DNA of 12,452 nucleotides from Acidobacteria bacterium UBA6911. Its GTDB lineage: Bacteria; Acidobacteriota; UBA6911. The position numbers and the translations under genes were made by a program. The stretch's first letter is position 1; each line of letters opens with the position of its first letter. Shown one piece after another: positions 6,733 through 12,452 of the stretch. The notes under the pieces were generated by a model that worked only from the letters and a program-made list of their open reading frames with translations, was not told the DNA's origin and ran no database searches. The DNA lies in NCBI GenBank assembly GCA_002451015.1, contig DKBB01000015.1, forward strand, positions 3,873 to 16,324, in the 5' to 3' direction.

Positions 6733-8880
6733 ATGAAACGAAAAGCTAAAGATATTTTGAAAGACACTGTTGTGCTGGTGGGCTTGGTCGGGCTACTGAC
6801 AGTTGCTGTTCCAGTTGGCCTTAACGGGCAGCAAATGGAATTTCCCCGCAACGACATGGCACCCAGCGGCCCGGATCCCATGGATCTGAGTGTTGAAATG
6901 CTGGGGGAGAAAGAGATCTCCCTCCGCACGTATGCCGCCCAGGTGGGATCGGCTATCGCGACGAATATTTCCTCCGATGGAGAACCCGCTGTAATCGGCG
7001 ACGAGTTTACATTCAACGTTAGTGATAGTGGCTTAGGCATGGGATATGACGAAAAATTCGTCGTTGTATTGGATGGCGCGCATGGGATTATTCTCATTCC
7101 CAAAGATGCCTATGACAGTTTCGACGGAACCAACTATCACTTTGCCAATCCTATCGGCGATGATTCTGAGCCCTGGTTGAGAAGCGAAGACCTTTTGACG
7201 CCGGACCAGCTTATGTACATGCTGGCAGAATTTGACAACAACATATACCCCACCGTAGGCGCCGTCTTTGGAGAGCCGTTGCCGCGGGGTGATGAAGGCC
7301 AGAAGGTTTGGATCCTTATTCTTAATATCCGGGATGAGGCTTATTACGATCCAAATGCGACTTCGTATGTGGCCGGCTATTTCTCGGCCAGTGAGAGTGC
7401 CGATAATAATAAGAACATAATGCACATCGACACATTTGACTGGGTCAATCGTATAGGCCCCGATGCCGACCGGCCCTATCTGTATGAGGGAACTTTCGCC
7501 CACGAGTTCGAGCATTTGGTCCACTTCGACATCGATCCCGACGAACCCTCCTGGGTGGATGAAGGTCTGGCCGATTTGTCCGGATACCTTTGCGGTTATG
7601 GCCACTCTCAAGGCCACATCGCGTATTACATGGTGTACCACCCTTTTACGGCACTTACCTATTGGGGGGGCGGTCTGGAGGATTACGGGGCAAGCTACCT
7701 TTTCCAGCTGTATCTCTATGAAAAATATGGCGGAGCCGCGTTTACGTCCGCACTGGTGCAGGAACAGACCAACGGCATCGAAGGGATAGAAAAAACCTTG
7801 AGAGCATTCGGCGGCAAGCAAACCTTTGATGAGATTTTTGATAATTGGACAATCGCCAACTACGTGGATGATACCCGGAAAGCCGGCGGCAAGTATGGAT
7901 ACGACACACTCGACATTGGATCAATAGATTCCTGGGGCTATACCATCGAATATGCCTTGGGCAATTTCTGGTGGGGGCCGCCTGACGAAGCGGGCTTTGA
8001 ATTTCCTTCCTATTGGTTGGGTGATCCGCTGCCCTACACGGCCCATTATTATCGCTTTACCAATTCCAAGGCAGCCGCAGCATACATTGACGGGGATGAT
8101 TTCGTCGGCACACCGGCCTACAGCGGCTCCTATGAATGGCACTCCGGTATTGAAAACTGGGCTTGGCGCAGTTTCTATCAGACCTTTGACATTCCCTCAG
8201 GCGGGGCTACTCTCAATTTCTACGCTTCCTACGAAATAGAGGCGGACTGGGATTATGCCTATGTAGAGGTCCATGATCGGGTCACGGGAGAATGGTACAC
8301 GCTGGATGCCGCAGGGACGGTGAATTACGTATTTTACTCTCAAGACAATCCCAACACGCCCGATGAACGTGAACCCACAGCATATGAAACCGCTGGTCGT
8401 TGGCACGCTTTTACGGGGAACAGTGGTGGCTGGATTCCGGTTTCGATGGATCTGACCCCGTTCGCCGGGCATGCTATTGATCTGTACTTTACCAGCTGGC
8501 AGGATGCTTTCGTCAGCGAGAGAGGAATGTACGTCGACGACATCGTTATTCCTGAAATTGGTTTCTTCGATGACGTGGAGTCGGGAGAGGACGGCTGGAC
8601 AACCACTGGTTGGACTGTAACCGATGGTATTTTCAATAACGGAATCGGCGTTGTCACCATAGACACCAAGTGGGTGCCGACAGCACGCTATCCTGAGCCG
8701 GCAATTCCCAATGCGATGCCCCTGCATGCCATTAGCGCCATGAAAGTTGATGCCGTCACTCAAGACGGCGAGGATATCCTTTCGGCGACGCCGATTAAGT
8801 CCGGCCGCGTCAAAGTATCGATCATTTCAAATCATGTGGACCATGATTTCCCATCCGGATACGTATTTAGCGTACGATAG
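6733..8880 (+). CDS. Secreted zinc metalloprotease, immune inhibitor A (M6)-like
   Basis: A 715-residue exported protein. The N-terminus has lysines and a hydrophobic core (about residues 10-30), consistent with a Sec signal cut near GLNGQ. The catalytic site is H257-E-F-E-H261, followed by a downstream WVDEGLADL segment whose E277 is the likely third zinc ligand. HExxH plus (N/D)EG is the pattern of M6/gluzincin-type peptidases. Residues from about 430 on contain repeated Trp/Tyr-rich beta segments, with a 'DYAYVEV' strand and a later 'GMYVDDI' strand. These resemble the MAM/concanavalin-like domains of immune inhibitor A proteins, which bind substrate or surface glycans. No LPXTG or other sorting signal is seen, so it is probably released or held loosely outside the cell. 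A GGGGGA ribosome site lies eight bases before the ATG, and a strong terminator follows the stop, so it is a single-gene unit. The natural substrate is unknown. Confidence 0.88.
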   Translation: MKRKAKDILKDTVVLVGLVGLLTVAVPVGLNGQQMEFPRNDMAPSGPDPMDLSVEMLGEKEISLRTYAAQVGSAIATNISSDGEPAVIGDEFTFNVSDSGLGMGYDEKFVVVLDGAHGIILIPKDAYDSFDGTNYHFANPIGDDSEPWLRSEDLLTPDQLMYMLAEFDNNIYPTVGAVFGEPLPRGDEGQKVWILILNIRDEAYYDPNATSYVAGYFSASESADNNKNIMHIDTFDWVNRIGPDADRPYLYEGTFAHEFEHLVHFDIDPDEPSWVDEGLADLSGYLCGYGHSQGHIAYYMVYHPFTALTYWGGGLEDYGASYLFQLYLYEKYGGAAFTSALVQEQTNGIEGIEKTLRAFGGKQTFDEIFDNWTIANYVDDTRKAGGKYGYDTLDIGSIDSWGYTIEYALGNFWWGPPDEAGFEFPSYWLGDPLPYTAHYYRFTNSKAAAAYIDGDDFVGTPAYSGSYEWHSGIENWAWRSFYQTFDIPSGGATLNFYASYEIEADWDYAYVEVHDRVTGEWYTLDAAGTVNYVFYSQDNPNTPDEREPTAYETAGRWHAFTGNSGGWIPVSMDLTPFAGHAIDLYFTSWQDAFVSERGMYVDDIVIPEIGFFDDVESGEDGWTTTGWTVTDGIFNNGIGVVTIDTKWVPTARYPEPAIPNAMPLHAISAMKVDAVTQDGEDILSATPIKSGRVKVSIISNHVDHDFPSGYVFSVR

Positions 8881-8902
8881 GGTTGCAGTATGTTTGGCTT
8901 CT

Positions 8903-8936
8903 AAAGCGGGAAGGCTGACAGTCTTCCCGCTTTTTT
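8903..8936 (+). terminator. Strong intrinsic terminator after the protease gene
   Basis: AAAGCGGGAAG (8903-8913) pairs perfectly with CTTCCCGCTTT (8923-8933). The stem can extend inward by three pairs (G-U, C-G, T-A), leaving a three-base GAC loop. A run of six T (8931-8936) follows. It lies 22 bases past the protease stop codon and separates that gene from the TPR gene. Confidence 0.92.
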
Positions 8937-9211
8937 GCGTTATTACCCCAATGAGTTAGACAATCGGGCATTGGCGAACAAGAATGTAATGATTTTCATC
9001 TCTGAAATCCGTTTTTTCCCTTATAATAAACCCATACTATAAAAAGGTTTTCCAGATACCATCCACGTTCGTTTTCTGGGAGACGTTTATGTCCATGATC
9101 GTGGAGAACGGAACTCATTCCGCGATCGTAAAAGAAGTAAGGTGAAGATACAGGGTGTCCGCCAGACAATAATCCTCAAACTGTGGATGGCATTCAAGAT
9201 AAGGAGTCATT
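8937..9211. promoter_or_regulatory. Leader/promoter region of the TPR gene
   Basis: This gap should hold the promoter of the downstream pair, because a strong terminator lies to its left. A TATAAT at 9022-9027 is a good -10 candidate, but I find no good -35 at 16-18 bases. A bulged hairpin at 9097-9127 is made of GATCG/CGATC outside and CGGAA/TTCCG with a CTCA loop inside. CCATCCAC (9059-9066) can also pair with GTGGATGG (9183-9190) across the leader, close to the TPR ribosome site (AAGGAG, 9201-9206). A transcript made from the -10 candidate would contain all of these elements. Confidence 0.35.
9089..9145 (+). CDS. Possible 18-residue leader peptide
   Basis: A short open frame encodes MSMIVENGTHSAIVKEVR and stops at TGA 9143-9145. 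A GGGAG lies at 9078-9082, six bases before the ATG, which is near-ideal spacing. The frame overlaps a hairpin (9097-9127), and its stop lies 66 bases before the TPR gene start. It may be a small protein or a leader peptide that couples translation to the downstream gene. It could equally be chance, since short frames with a purine-rich upstream stretch are common. No function can be assigned. Confidence 0.3.
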   Translation: MSMIVENGTHSAIVKEVR

Positions 9212-10537
9212 ATGCAGACTATAGGATTGTTACATAAGGCATCTTATCAGAGACCAACGGAAATTTTCGACGGAGGACAAGATTTTAAAGCTGCCGTTCA
9301 TTCTTCCCATGCCAAAAAAGTACTGTGTCCCCCTGGAGTGAAAATCATTTCTATTCTTCAGAACCTATCCAGGTTGGCAGTTGGGCTCTTGGCATTATCC
9401 GGAATTTTTTTCCACTCCAATGCCGGCAACTGTGCCCCTGCTTATGAGACGCAGTCTGATTCTGCCTCCGCCGGGGAGGGGCAAGATTATTTAATTGACG
9501 AAGCCGAAGAAAACGCCTATCGCGCTGCCAGGAGGGAAACGGATCCCGGGAAACGCGCGACAAAGCTGTTCGAGTTTTATCAGAAGTACCCCGAATCGGC
9601 CCTCATGCGGAAATCCGATTTTGAAGAAATAAAGATAATTGAAAATGCTCATAATAATTACCATGCCGCCCGGAATGAGCCTGATTTAGAAAAACGCGCT
9701 GCGTTACTGATTGAGTTTGACAGAAAGTATCCCGATTCGAATTTGATCGGATACATCGATGATGATTACAAGAGTTTGCTGAAGGAATTGTGGCAAGAGA
9801 AAAAATACGCACTGTTGGAATCTCTTTCGGAGAAATGGCTGAAAATCCACCCGAAAGACAGGGAAGCCCTTGTTTTTATTGCCGAGGCAGCGACGAACTT
9901 GCATAAATTTGACAAGTGTGGGGAGTCCCTTGAAGCAATCTATGAAATGAACCCATCCCCCAGCCTGGCCAAGGAAATTCACAATTGCTACCAGAAGACG
10001 GAAAATCTTGACAAAAGAATTGAATGGGCGGACAGGCTTTTCAAAATTCCTGAGTTCGATGATGATTTCATGCTTCGCTATGATTGCATGACTAAATTTT
10101 ATGAAGACAGGAACCTTTCCCAGGCCGCAAAATATGCGAAGCTTACATTGGAGTCCGCCGATTTGGCGGAACAAAGGGGGACAAGCAACCACGGCCAGCT
10201 GACGACGGTTCGCCGGGCCGGCTACCACATTATCGCCAGCGATTTTCTGGATAAGGAAGATTGTGACGCGGCAGTTACGTACATCAAGAAGAGCATCCAA
10301 CCCGAGCAATACGACCAGGCCTACTACCAAATCGGAAGATGTTTCGATAAACAGAAAGAGATAGAAGCGGCCATGCTTTACTATGCTATGGCCGAATTAG
10401 TGAACGGGAAGAATGCCCCGAAGGCAAAATCCAGACTGGAAAAATTGTACAGAGCTCTTCACAATCAGACTCTGGTTGGCATTGACAAGGTATATAAAAA
10501 AGCCGAAGAGTCCCTGGCGGAATATGCCGAACCATGA
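9212..10537 (+). CDS. Exported or membrane-anchored TPR-like repeat protein
   Basis: A 441-residue protein. Residues about 45-66 form a hydrophobic helix followed by SNAGNCAPA, so the protein is either secreted or held by a signal anchor. The preceding 44 residues make an unusually long N-region. An in-frame GTG at 9338 (codon 43) would give a tighter signal peptide, but the AAGGAG five bases before the ATG at 9212 favours the longer form. The body is alpha-helical. A visible duplication begins at Y103 and Y150, period about 47 residues, with the shared pattern YxAARxExDxxKRAxxLxEFxxKYPxS. Further TPR-like helices (for example YYQIGRCFDKQKEIEAAMLY) lie nearer the C-terminus. Such proteins are scaffolds for envelope complexes, and partners cannot be named. 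The next gene starts 105 bases downstream with no terminator between, suggesting co-transcription. Confidence 0.82.
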   Translation: MQTIGLLHKASYQRPTEIFDGGQDFKAAVHSSHAKKVLCPPGVKIISILQNLSRLAVGLLALSGIFFHSNAGNCAPAYETQSDSASAGEGQDYLIDEAEENAYRAARRETDPGKRATKLFEFYQKYPESALMRKSDFEEIKIIENAHNNYHAARNEPDLEKRAALLIEFDRKYPDSNLIGYIDDDYKSLLKELWQEKKYALLESLSEKWLKIHPKDREALVFIAEAATNLHKFDKCGESLEAIYEMNPSPSLAKEIHNCYQKTENLDKRIEWADRLFKIPEFDDDFMLRYDCMTKFYEDRNLSQAAKYAKLTLESADLAEQRGTSNHGQLTTVRRAGYHIIASDFLDKEDCDAAVTYIKKSIQPEQYDQAYYQIGRCFDKQKEIEAAMLYYAMAELVNGKNAPKAKSRLEKLYRALHNQTLVGIDKVYKKAEESLAEYAEP

Positions 10538-10625
10538 ATCCTCCAATCTGTGAGTGAGTTAAAAATTCGGAATGCGATGGGGTAACAACGTTGCGATGGG
10601 CAGGGACTCTTGATAAGGCTTTGAT

Positions 10626-10640
10626 ATTCCCAGCGGGAAT
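10626..10640 (+). promoter_or_regulatory. Small hairpin overlapping the translation start region
   Basis: ATTCCC (10626-10631) and GGGAAT (10635-10640) form a perfect six-pair stem with a three-base AGC loop, ending two bases before the ATG at 10643. The only purine-rich candidate ribosome site, GCGGGA, lies inside this stem, so folding could hide it. There is no T-run, so it is not a terminator. Confidence 0.4.
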
Positions 10641-10642
10641 CC

Positions 10643-11533
10643 ATGAATAAGATTTGCCATTATTCGGCCTGTATTTTGCTCCTATTGTTTTTCCCTCTTT
10701 TCTCCTCCTCAGCACCCGGCGCCGAACTCAAACCCCAGACGGTCGAGGCGTGGCGGCATTACGTTGCACGGACTGAATCTCGAATCGATGCAGAGCTTGA
10801 GGATAAGAGCCGCTTTCTGGTTACGGAATTCATGTCGCAGGGGGACGCCGCGGAATGCCGCAAAGAAGTGGCGAAAGGGAACGTTTGTGTCGAGAGCCTT
10901 GAGACCCGAGACGGGCGCGGAAAGAAGATTGAAGTGCCGGAAGGAACTATAAGTCACTGGCTGGGGAGCGTACGCATAAATAACGCGAAGCTCGACACCC
11001 TCATACCTTTCGTCCAGAGCTATGATATTCACGAGCGATATTTTGACGATGTCGAGCGGTCCAGGCTCATTGCTCGGGACGGCGATGAATTCAAGTTTTT
11101 CTACCGGCTCAAACAGGCGACGCTCTGGGTCACTGTCCGTTACAATACGACACACGAAGTGCGCTACAGGAGGCACAGTGCACGGCGTGTTTCAAGCGCA
11201 TCACGAACGACCCGTATCCTTGAACTGGACAAGGCGGGAAAAGACGGGGAAAGAGAAAAGCCCGAGGGCAAGGACAACGGATTCATGTGGCGACTCAATT
11301 CCTATTGGCGTTTTCAACAGGACGGAAATGGTGTGGTAGTAACGCTGGAGTCCCTTACCCTGAGCCGTGGTATTCCCAGTTTGGCGTTATTCGTAAGACC
11401 CATTGTAAAGAAAATCTCCAGCGGACTTCTGGAGAATACGCTACTGGCACTGCGCGACGGGTATCATGCGTACCTTCAGGAGACAGCCAAACCCCCGGTT
11501 GAGCCCGGTGAAGTTTCGCCGGGAACGCCTTAG
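10643..11533 (+). CDS. Secreted START/SRPBCC-like domain protein
   Basis: A 296-residue protein with a clear Sec signal peptide: a short N-region, a Leu/Phe-rich core, and probable cleavage after SAPGA at about residue 28. The mature part matches the layout of a family of secreted START-like (SRPBCC fold) proteins that I know mainly from Acidobacteria and Desulfobacterota. The matches are an N-terminal helix (VEAWRHYVARTESRI), then LETRD and a GxIxHWxGxVxI strand. Next come a helix and a YDxHExYF motif, an ARDGDEFKFFYRL strand, a HEVRY strand and NGFMWRLNSYWRF (about 213-225). A C-terminal amphipathic helix follows. The SRPBCC fold makes a hydrophobic pocket, and no catalytic residues are evident. 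It may bind a lipid or another hydrophobic ligand in the periplasm. It probably shares a transcript with the TPR gene. The function is inferred only from the fold. Confidence 0.8.
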   Translation: MNKICHYSACILLLLFFPLFSSSAPGAELKPQTVEAWRHYVARTESRIDAELEDKSRFLVTEFMSQGDAAECRKEVAKGNVCVESLETRDGRGKKIEVPEGTISHWLGSVRINNAKLDTLIPFVQSYDIHERYFDDVERSRLIARDGDEFKFFYRLKQATLWVTVRYNTTHEVRYRRHSARRVSSASRTTRILELDKAGKDGEREKPEGKDNGFMWRLNSYWRFQQDGNGVVVTLESLTLSRGIPSLALFVRPIVKKISSGLLENTLLALRDGYHAYLQETAKPPVEPGEVSPGTP

Positions 11534-11684
11534 CTTAGTCTGCAAGCGGCACGAGTTCCGGGCTGTATCCTGGAAGCCGTCCAGGCCAATCGGACCACTC
11601 GGTGCCGGGATAGAGACTCATATACCCACCGATAACAGGAATTCCGCCATTATGGGATTTATGAAGAGTGTTCAAGGGTGAACC

Positions 11685-11981
11685 ATGCTAAAAGAGGCAA
11701 GCGTTTCAGATTTACACAGAAAAGGGATACCCAGGGACTGTCGCATTCTCGTAAACCGGGGAAGGGGAAACGATGCACTGGCTCCCTCGGAGGCGCTCTA
11801 TAAGAATTTTAAGAAAAAGAAGCGCCAGATCCTCAAACATGTCTGGGGTTACGATATCCTGGTGAACAACCGCAGTGTTGATCGTTGCATTAACACTTTG
11901 CGCAATAAGATCGAAAAAAACCCGGATAGCCCTGTCTTTATCAAAACAATCCGCGACGTAGGCTACCGATTTGAATGTTAG
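11685..11981 (+). pseudogene. Remnant of an OmpR/PhoB-type response regulator (winged-helix part only)
   Basis: The 98-residue frame carries the C-terminal DNA-binding domain of an OmpR-family regulator: ILKHVWGYD (about 50-58), RSVDRCINTLRNKIE (recognition helix region), then FIKTIRDVGYRFE at the end, which is the family's closing beta-hairpin. Two things are wrong. There is no receiver domain: the frame starts in what would be the inter-domain linker, and the 150 bases upstream show no receiver motif. The segment from LAPSEA to VW is also about seven residues shorter than normal, removing part of helix 1 and the turn before helix 2. The ribosome site is weak (AGGGTG). A working stand-alone DNA-binding protein is possible but less likely than a decayed fragment. 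No histidine kinase is nearby. Confidence 0.7.
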
Positions 11982-12209
11982 CAACGGATCCGATATCTTA
12001 ACGGACGGAGGACACGCTCATTCGTCCAGAATGAATGAGACGCCCTTTGCGGGCCCCGACGTGAAATTCTTACTATTTCAATGGATTCCTCGCGCAATAA
12101 CACGACAGCCTCAGTCAAGGCTTCGGGTCAAAGGATCGGAATCCATGAATAAGCTTGAAATCATTTGTGTTCCAGCCACGAAATTCTCAAGGCGTTCACG
12201 GTTTCGCAG
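11982..12209. other. Spacer with one short frame
   Basis: No confident gene. A 29-residue frame (ATG at 12145, stop near 12234) shares its start context, GGAATCCATGAATAAG, with the START-like gene at 10643. Its arginine-rich end runs into the hairpin at 12210-12232, so it is probably not a real protein. A weak inverted repeat (CATTC/GAATG) lies near 12020. Confidence 0.5.
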
Positions 12210-12232
12210 AAGGCGAGCCAGCGGCTCGCCTT
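12210..12232 (+). terminator. Perfect GC-rich hairpin, possible terminator
   Basis: AAGGCGAGCC (12210-12219) pairs perfectly with GGCTCGCCTT (12223-12232) around a three-base AGC loop. The tract after it is TTAATTAATT, not a clean T-run, so termination may be modest. It separates the regulator remnant from the hairpin cluster on its right and could form the left boundary of that element. Confidence 0.55.
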
Positions 12233-12267
12233 AATTAATTACAATACCGTATAGGATCGGTAACACA

Positions 12268-12452
12268 ATGGTAACATTGCCGCACTACTATAGTGATAAG
12301 CGAAAGCACTTGCGGGAAATAGCCGCAATGCCCCAGCCAAAGGCTGGGGATGCATGGCAGTCGGAAGTTCGGGGGCAGAAGCCCCATGGCTTTTTCTTTA
12401 GGAAGAAACTCCGACCTACGGTCGGAGTTTCTTCCCAAGGAAAAAGCCATGG
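12268..12452 (+). other. Open frame through the hairpin cluster, possible TnpB-tail remnant
   Basis: A frame starting at ATG 12268 stays open to the window end. It contains KHLREIAAMPQPKAGDAW and, further on, a basic stretch (FFFRKK). A basic, poorly ordered tail overlapping a structured right end is what the C-terminus of IS605 OrfB/TnpB often looks like. No zinc-finger or RuvC motif is present, because a TAA at 12232-12234 closes the frame upstream. It could be a decayed tail or a chance frame forced open by palindromes. Confidence 0.2.
12384..12452. repeat. Long imperfect inverted repeat, 33-nt arms, 3-nt loop, running off the window
   Basis: The inner arm, GGAAGAAACTCCGACC (12401-12416), pairs perfectly with 12420-12435 around a TAC loop. 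The outer arm continues with CCATGGCTTTTTC (12384-12396) against its complement ending at 12452. The junction between the two has one G-U pair and one A-C mismatch. The right arm ends exactly at the window edge, so the stem may be longer. The mismatches argue against a fold-back assembly artefact, which would be perfect. Confidence 0.93.

Larger units (their letters stand above)
12259..12452 (+). ncRNA. Candidate structured RNA: chain of hairpins (retron-like or omega-RNA-like), cut by window end
   Basis: Successive hairpins read on the + strand: CAATG/CATTG with a GTAA tetraloop (12266-12279); CACTA/TAGTG (12283-12295); GC-GAAA-GC (12300-12307); TTGCGG/CCGCAA (12310-12328); CCCCAGCC/GGCTGGGG with an AAA loop (12331-12349); GGGGC/GCCCC (12372-12385); then a long imperfect hairpin from 12384 to the end. 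A retron reading would put the branching guanosine in the 'ATAAGCG' near 12300, msr at 12300-12350 and msd in the long hairpin. An IS200/IS605 reading would make it a right end with the omega-RNA of a TnpB gene. Neither a reverse transcriptase nor a transposase lies inside the window. The structure is visible; the identity is inference. Confidence 0.45.

Noticed and set aside
7033..7821. 262-codon minus-strand frame inside the protease gene
   Set aside because: It lies wholly opposite the catalytic domain with HExxH. The + strand reading has clear family motifs, so this is a shadow.
12235..12450. 71-codon minus-strand frame through the hairpin cluster
   Set aside because: Palindromic DNA keeps both strands open. 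It has no recognised motif and begins inside the long inverted repeat.
12210..12452. CRISPR array at the hairpin-rich right edge
   Set aside because: The repeats are inverted, not direct, differ from each other and have no regular spacers.

Overview
The window looks like a piece of a Gram-negative, probably anaerobic bacterial chromosome of moderate GC content. A Desulfobacterota (sulfate-reducer or syntroph) relative is my best guess. It rests on an AprA/AprB-like flavoprotein-ferredoxin pair, a Tat-exported partner, a hybrid GGDEF-EAL protein and a TPR/START-like pair of exported proteins. This is inferred from protein style, not from a marker gene. All confident genes lie on the + strand.

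Layout. Positions 42-3374 hold a compact three-gene redox operon: a Tat-exported protein made of two tandem cupin-like domains, a 95-residue ferredoxin with two [4Fe-4S] clusters, and a 630-residue FAD oxidoreductase of the adenylylsulfate reductase/fumarate reductase class. The ferredoxin and flavoprotein probably form a cytoplasmic AprBA-like heterodimer. The exported cupin's role and the substrate are unknown. After a 325-base AT-rich gap comes a c-di-GMP protein (3700-5988) with PAS, degenerate GGDEF and intact EAL domains, one late membrane span and a C-terminal domain outside the membrane. A 744-base gap (5989-6732) contains the 3' half of a tRNA-Ser(UGA), which looks like an integration scar.

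Positions 6733-8880 encode a secreted HExxH metalloprotease related to immune inhibitor A/M6 peptidases, closed by a strong intrinsic terminator (8903-8936). The 331-base gap after it holds a possible 18-codon leader ORF overlapping a hairpin. Next are an exported TPR-like protein (9212-10537) and a secreted START/SRPBCC-like protein (10643-11533), which may be co-transcribed. A short, internally shortened winged-helix piece of an OmpR-type regulator follows (11685-11981).

The right edge (about 12210-12452) is the most unusual part. It holds a run of back-to-back hairpins ending in a long imperfect inverted repeat (33-nt arms, 3-nt loop) cut by the window end. It resembles a retron msr-msd or an IS200/IS605 right end with its omega-RNA. 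The deciding sequence lies beyond the window.
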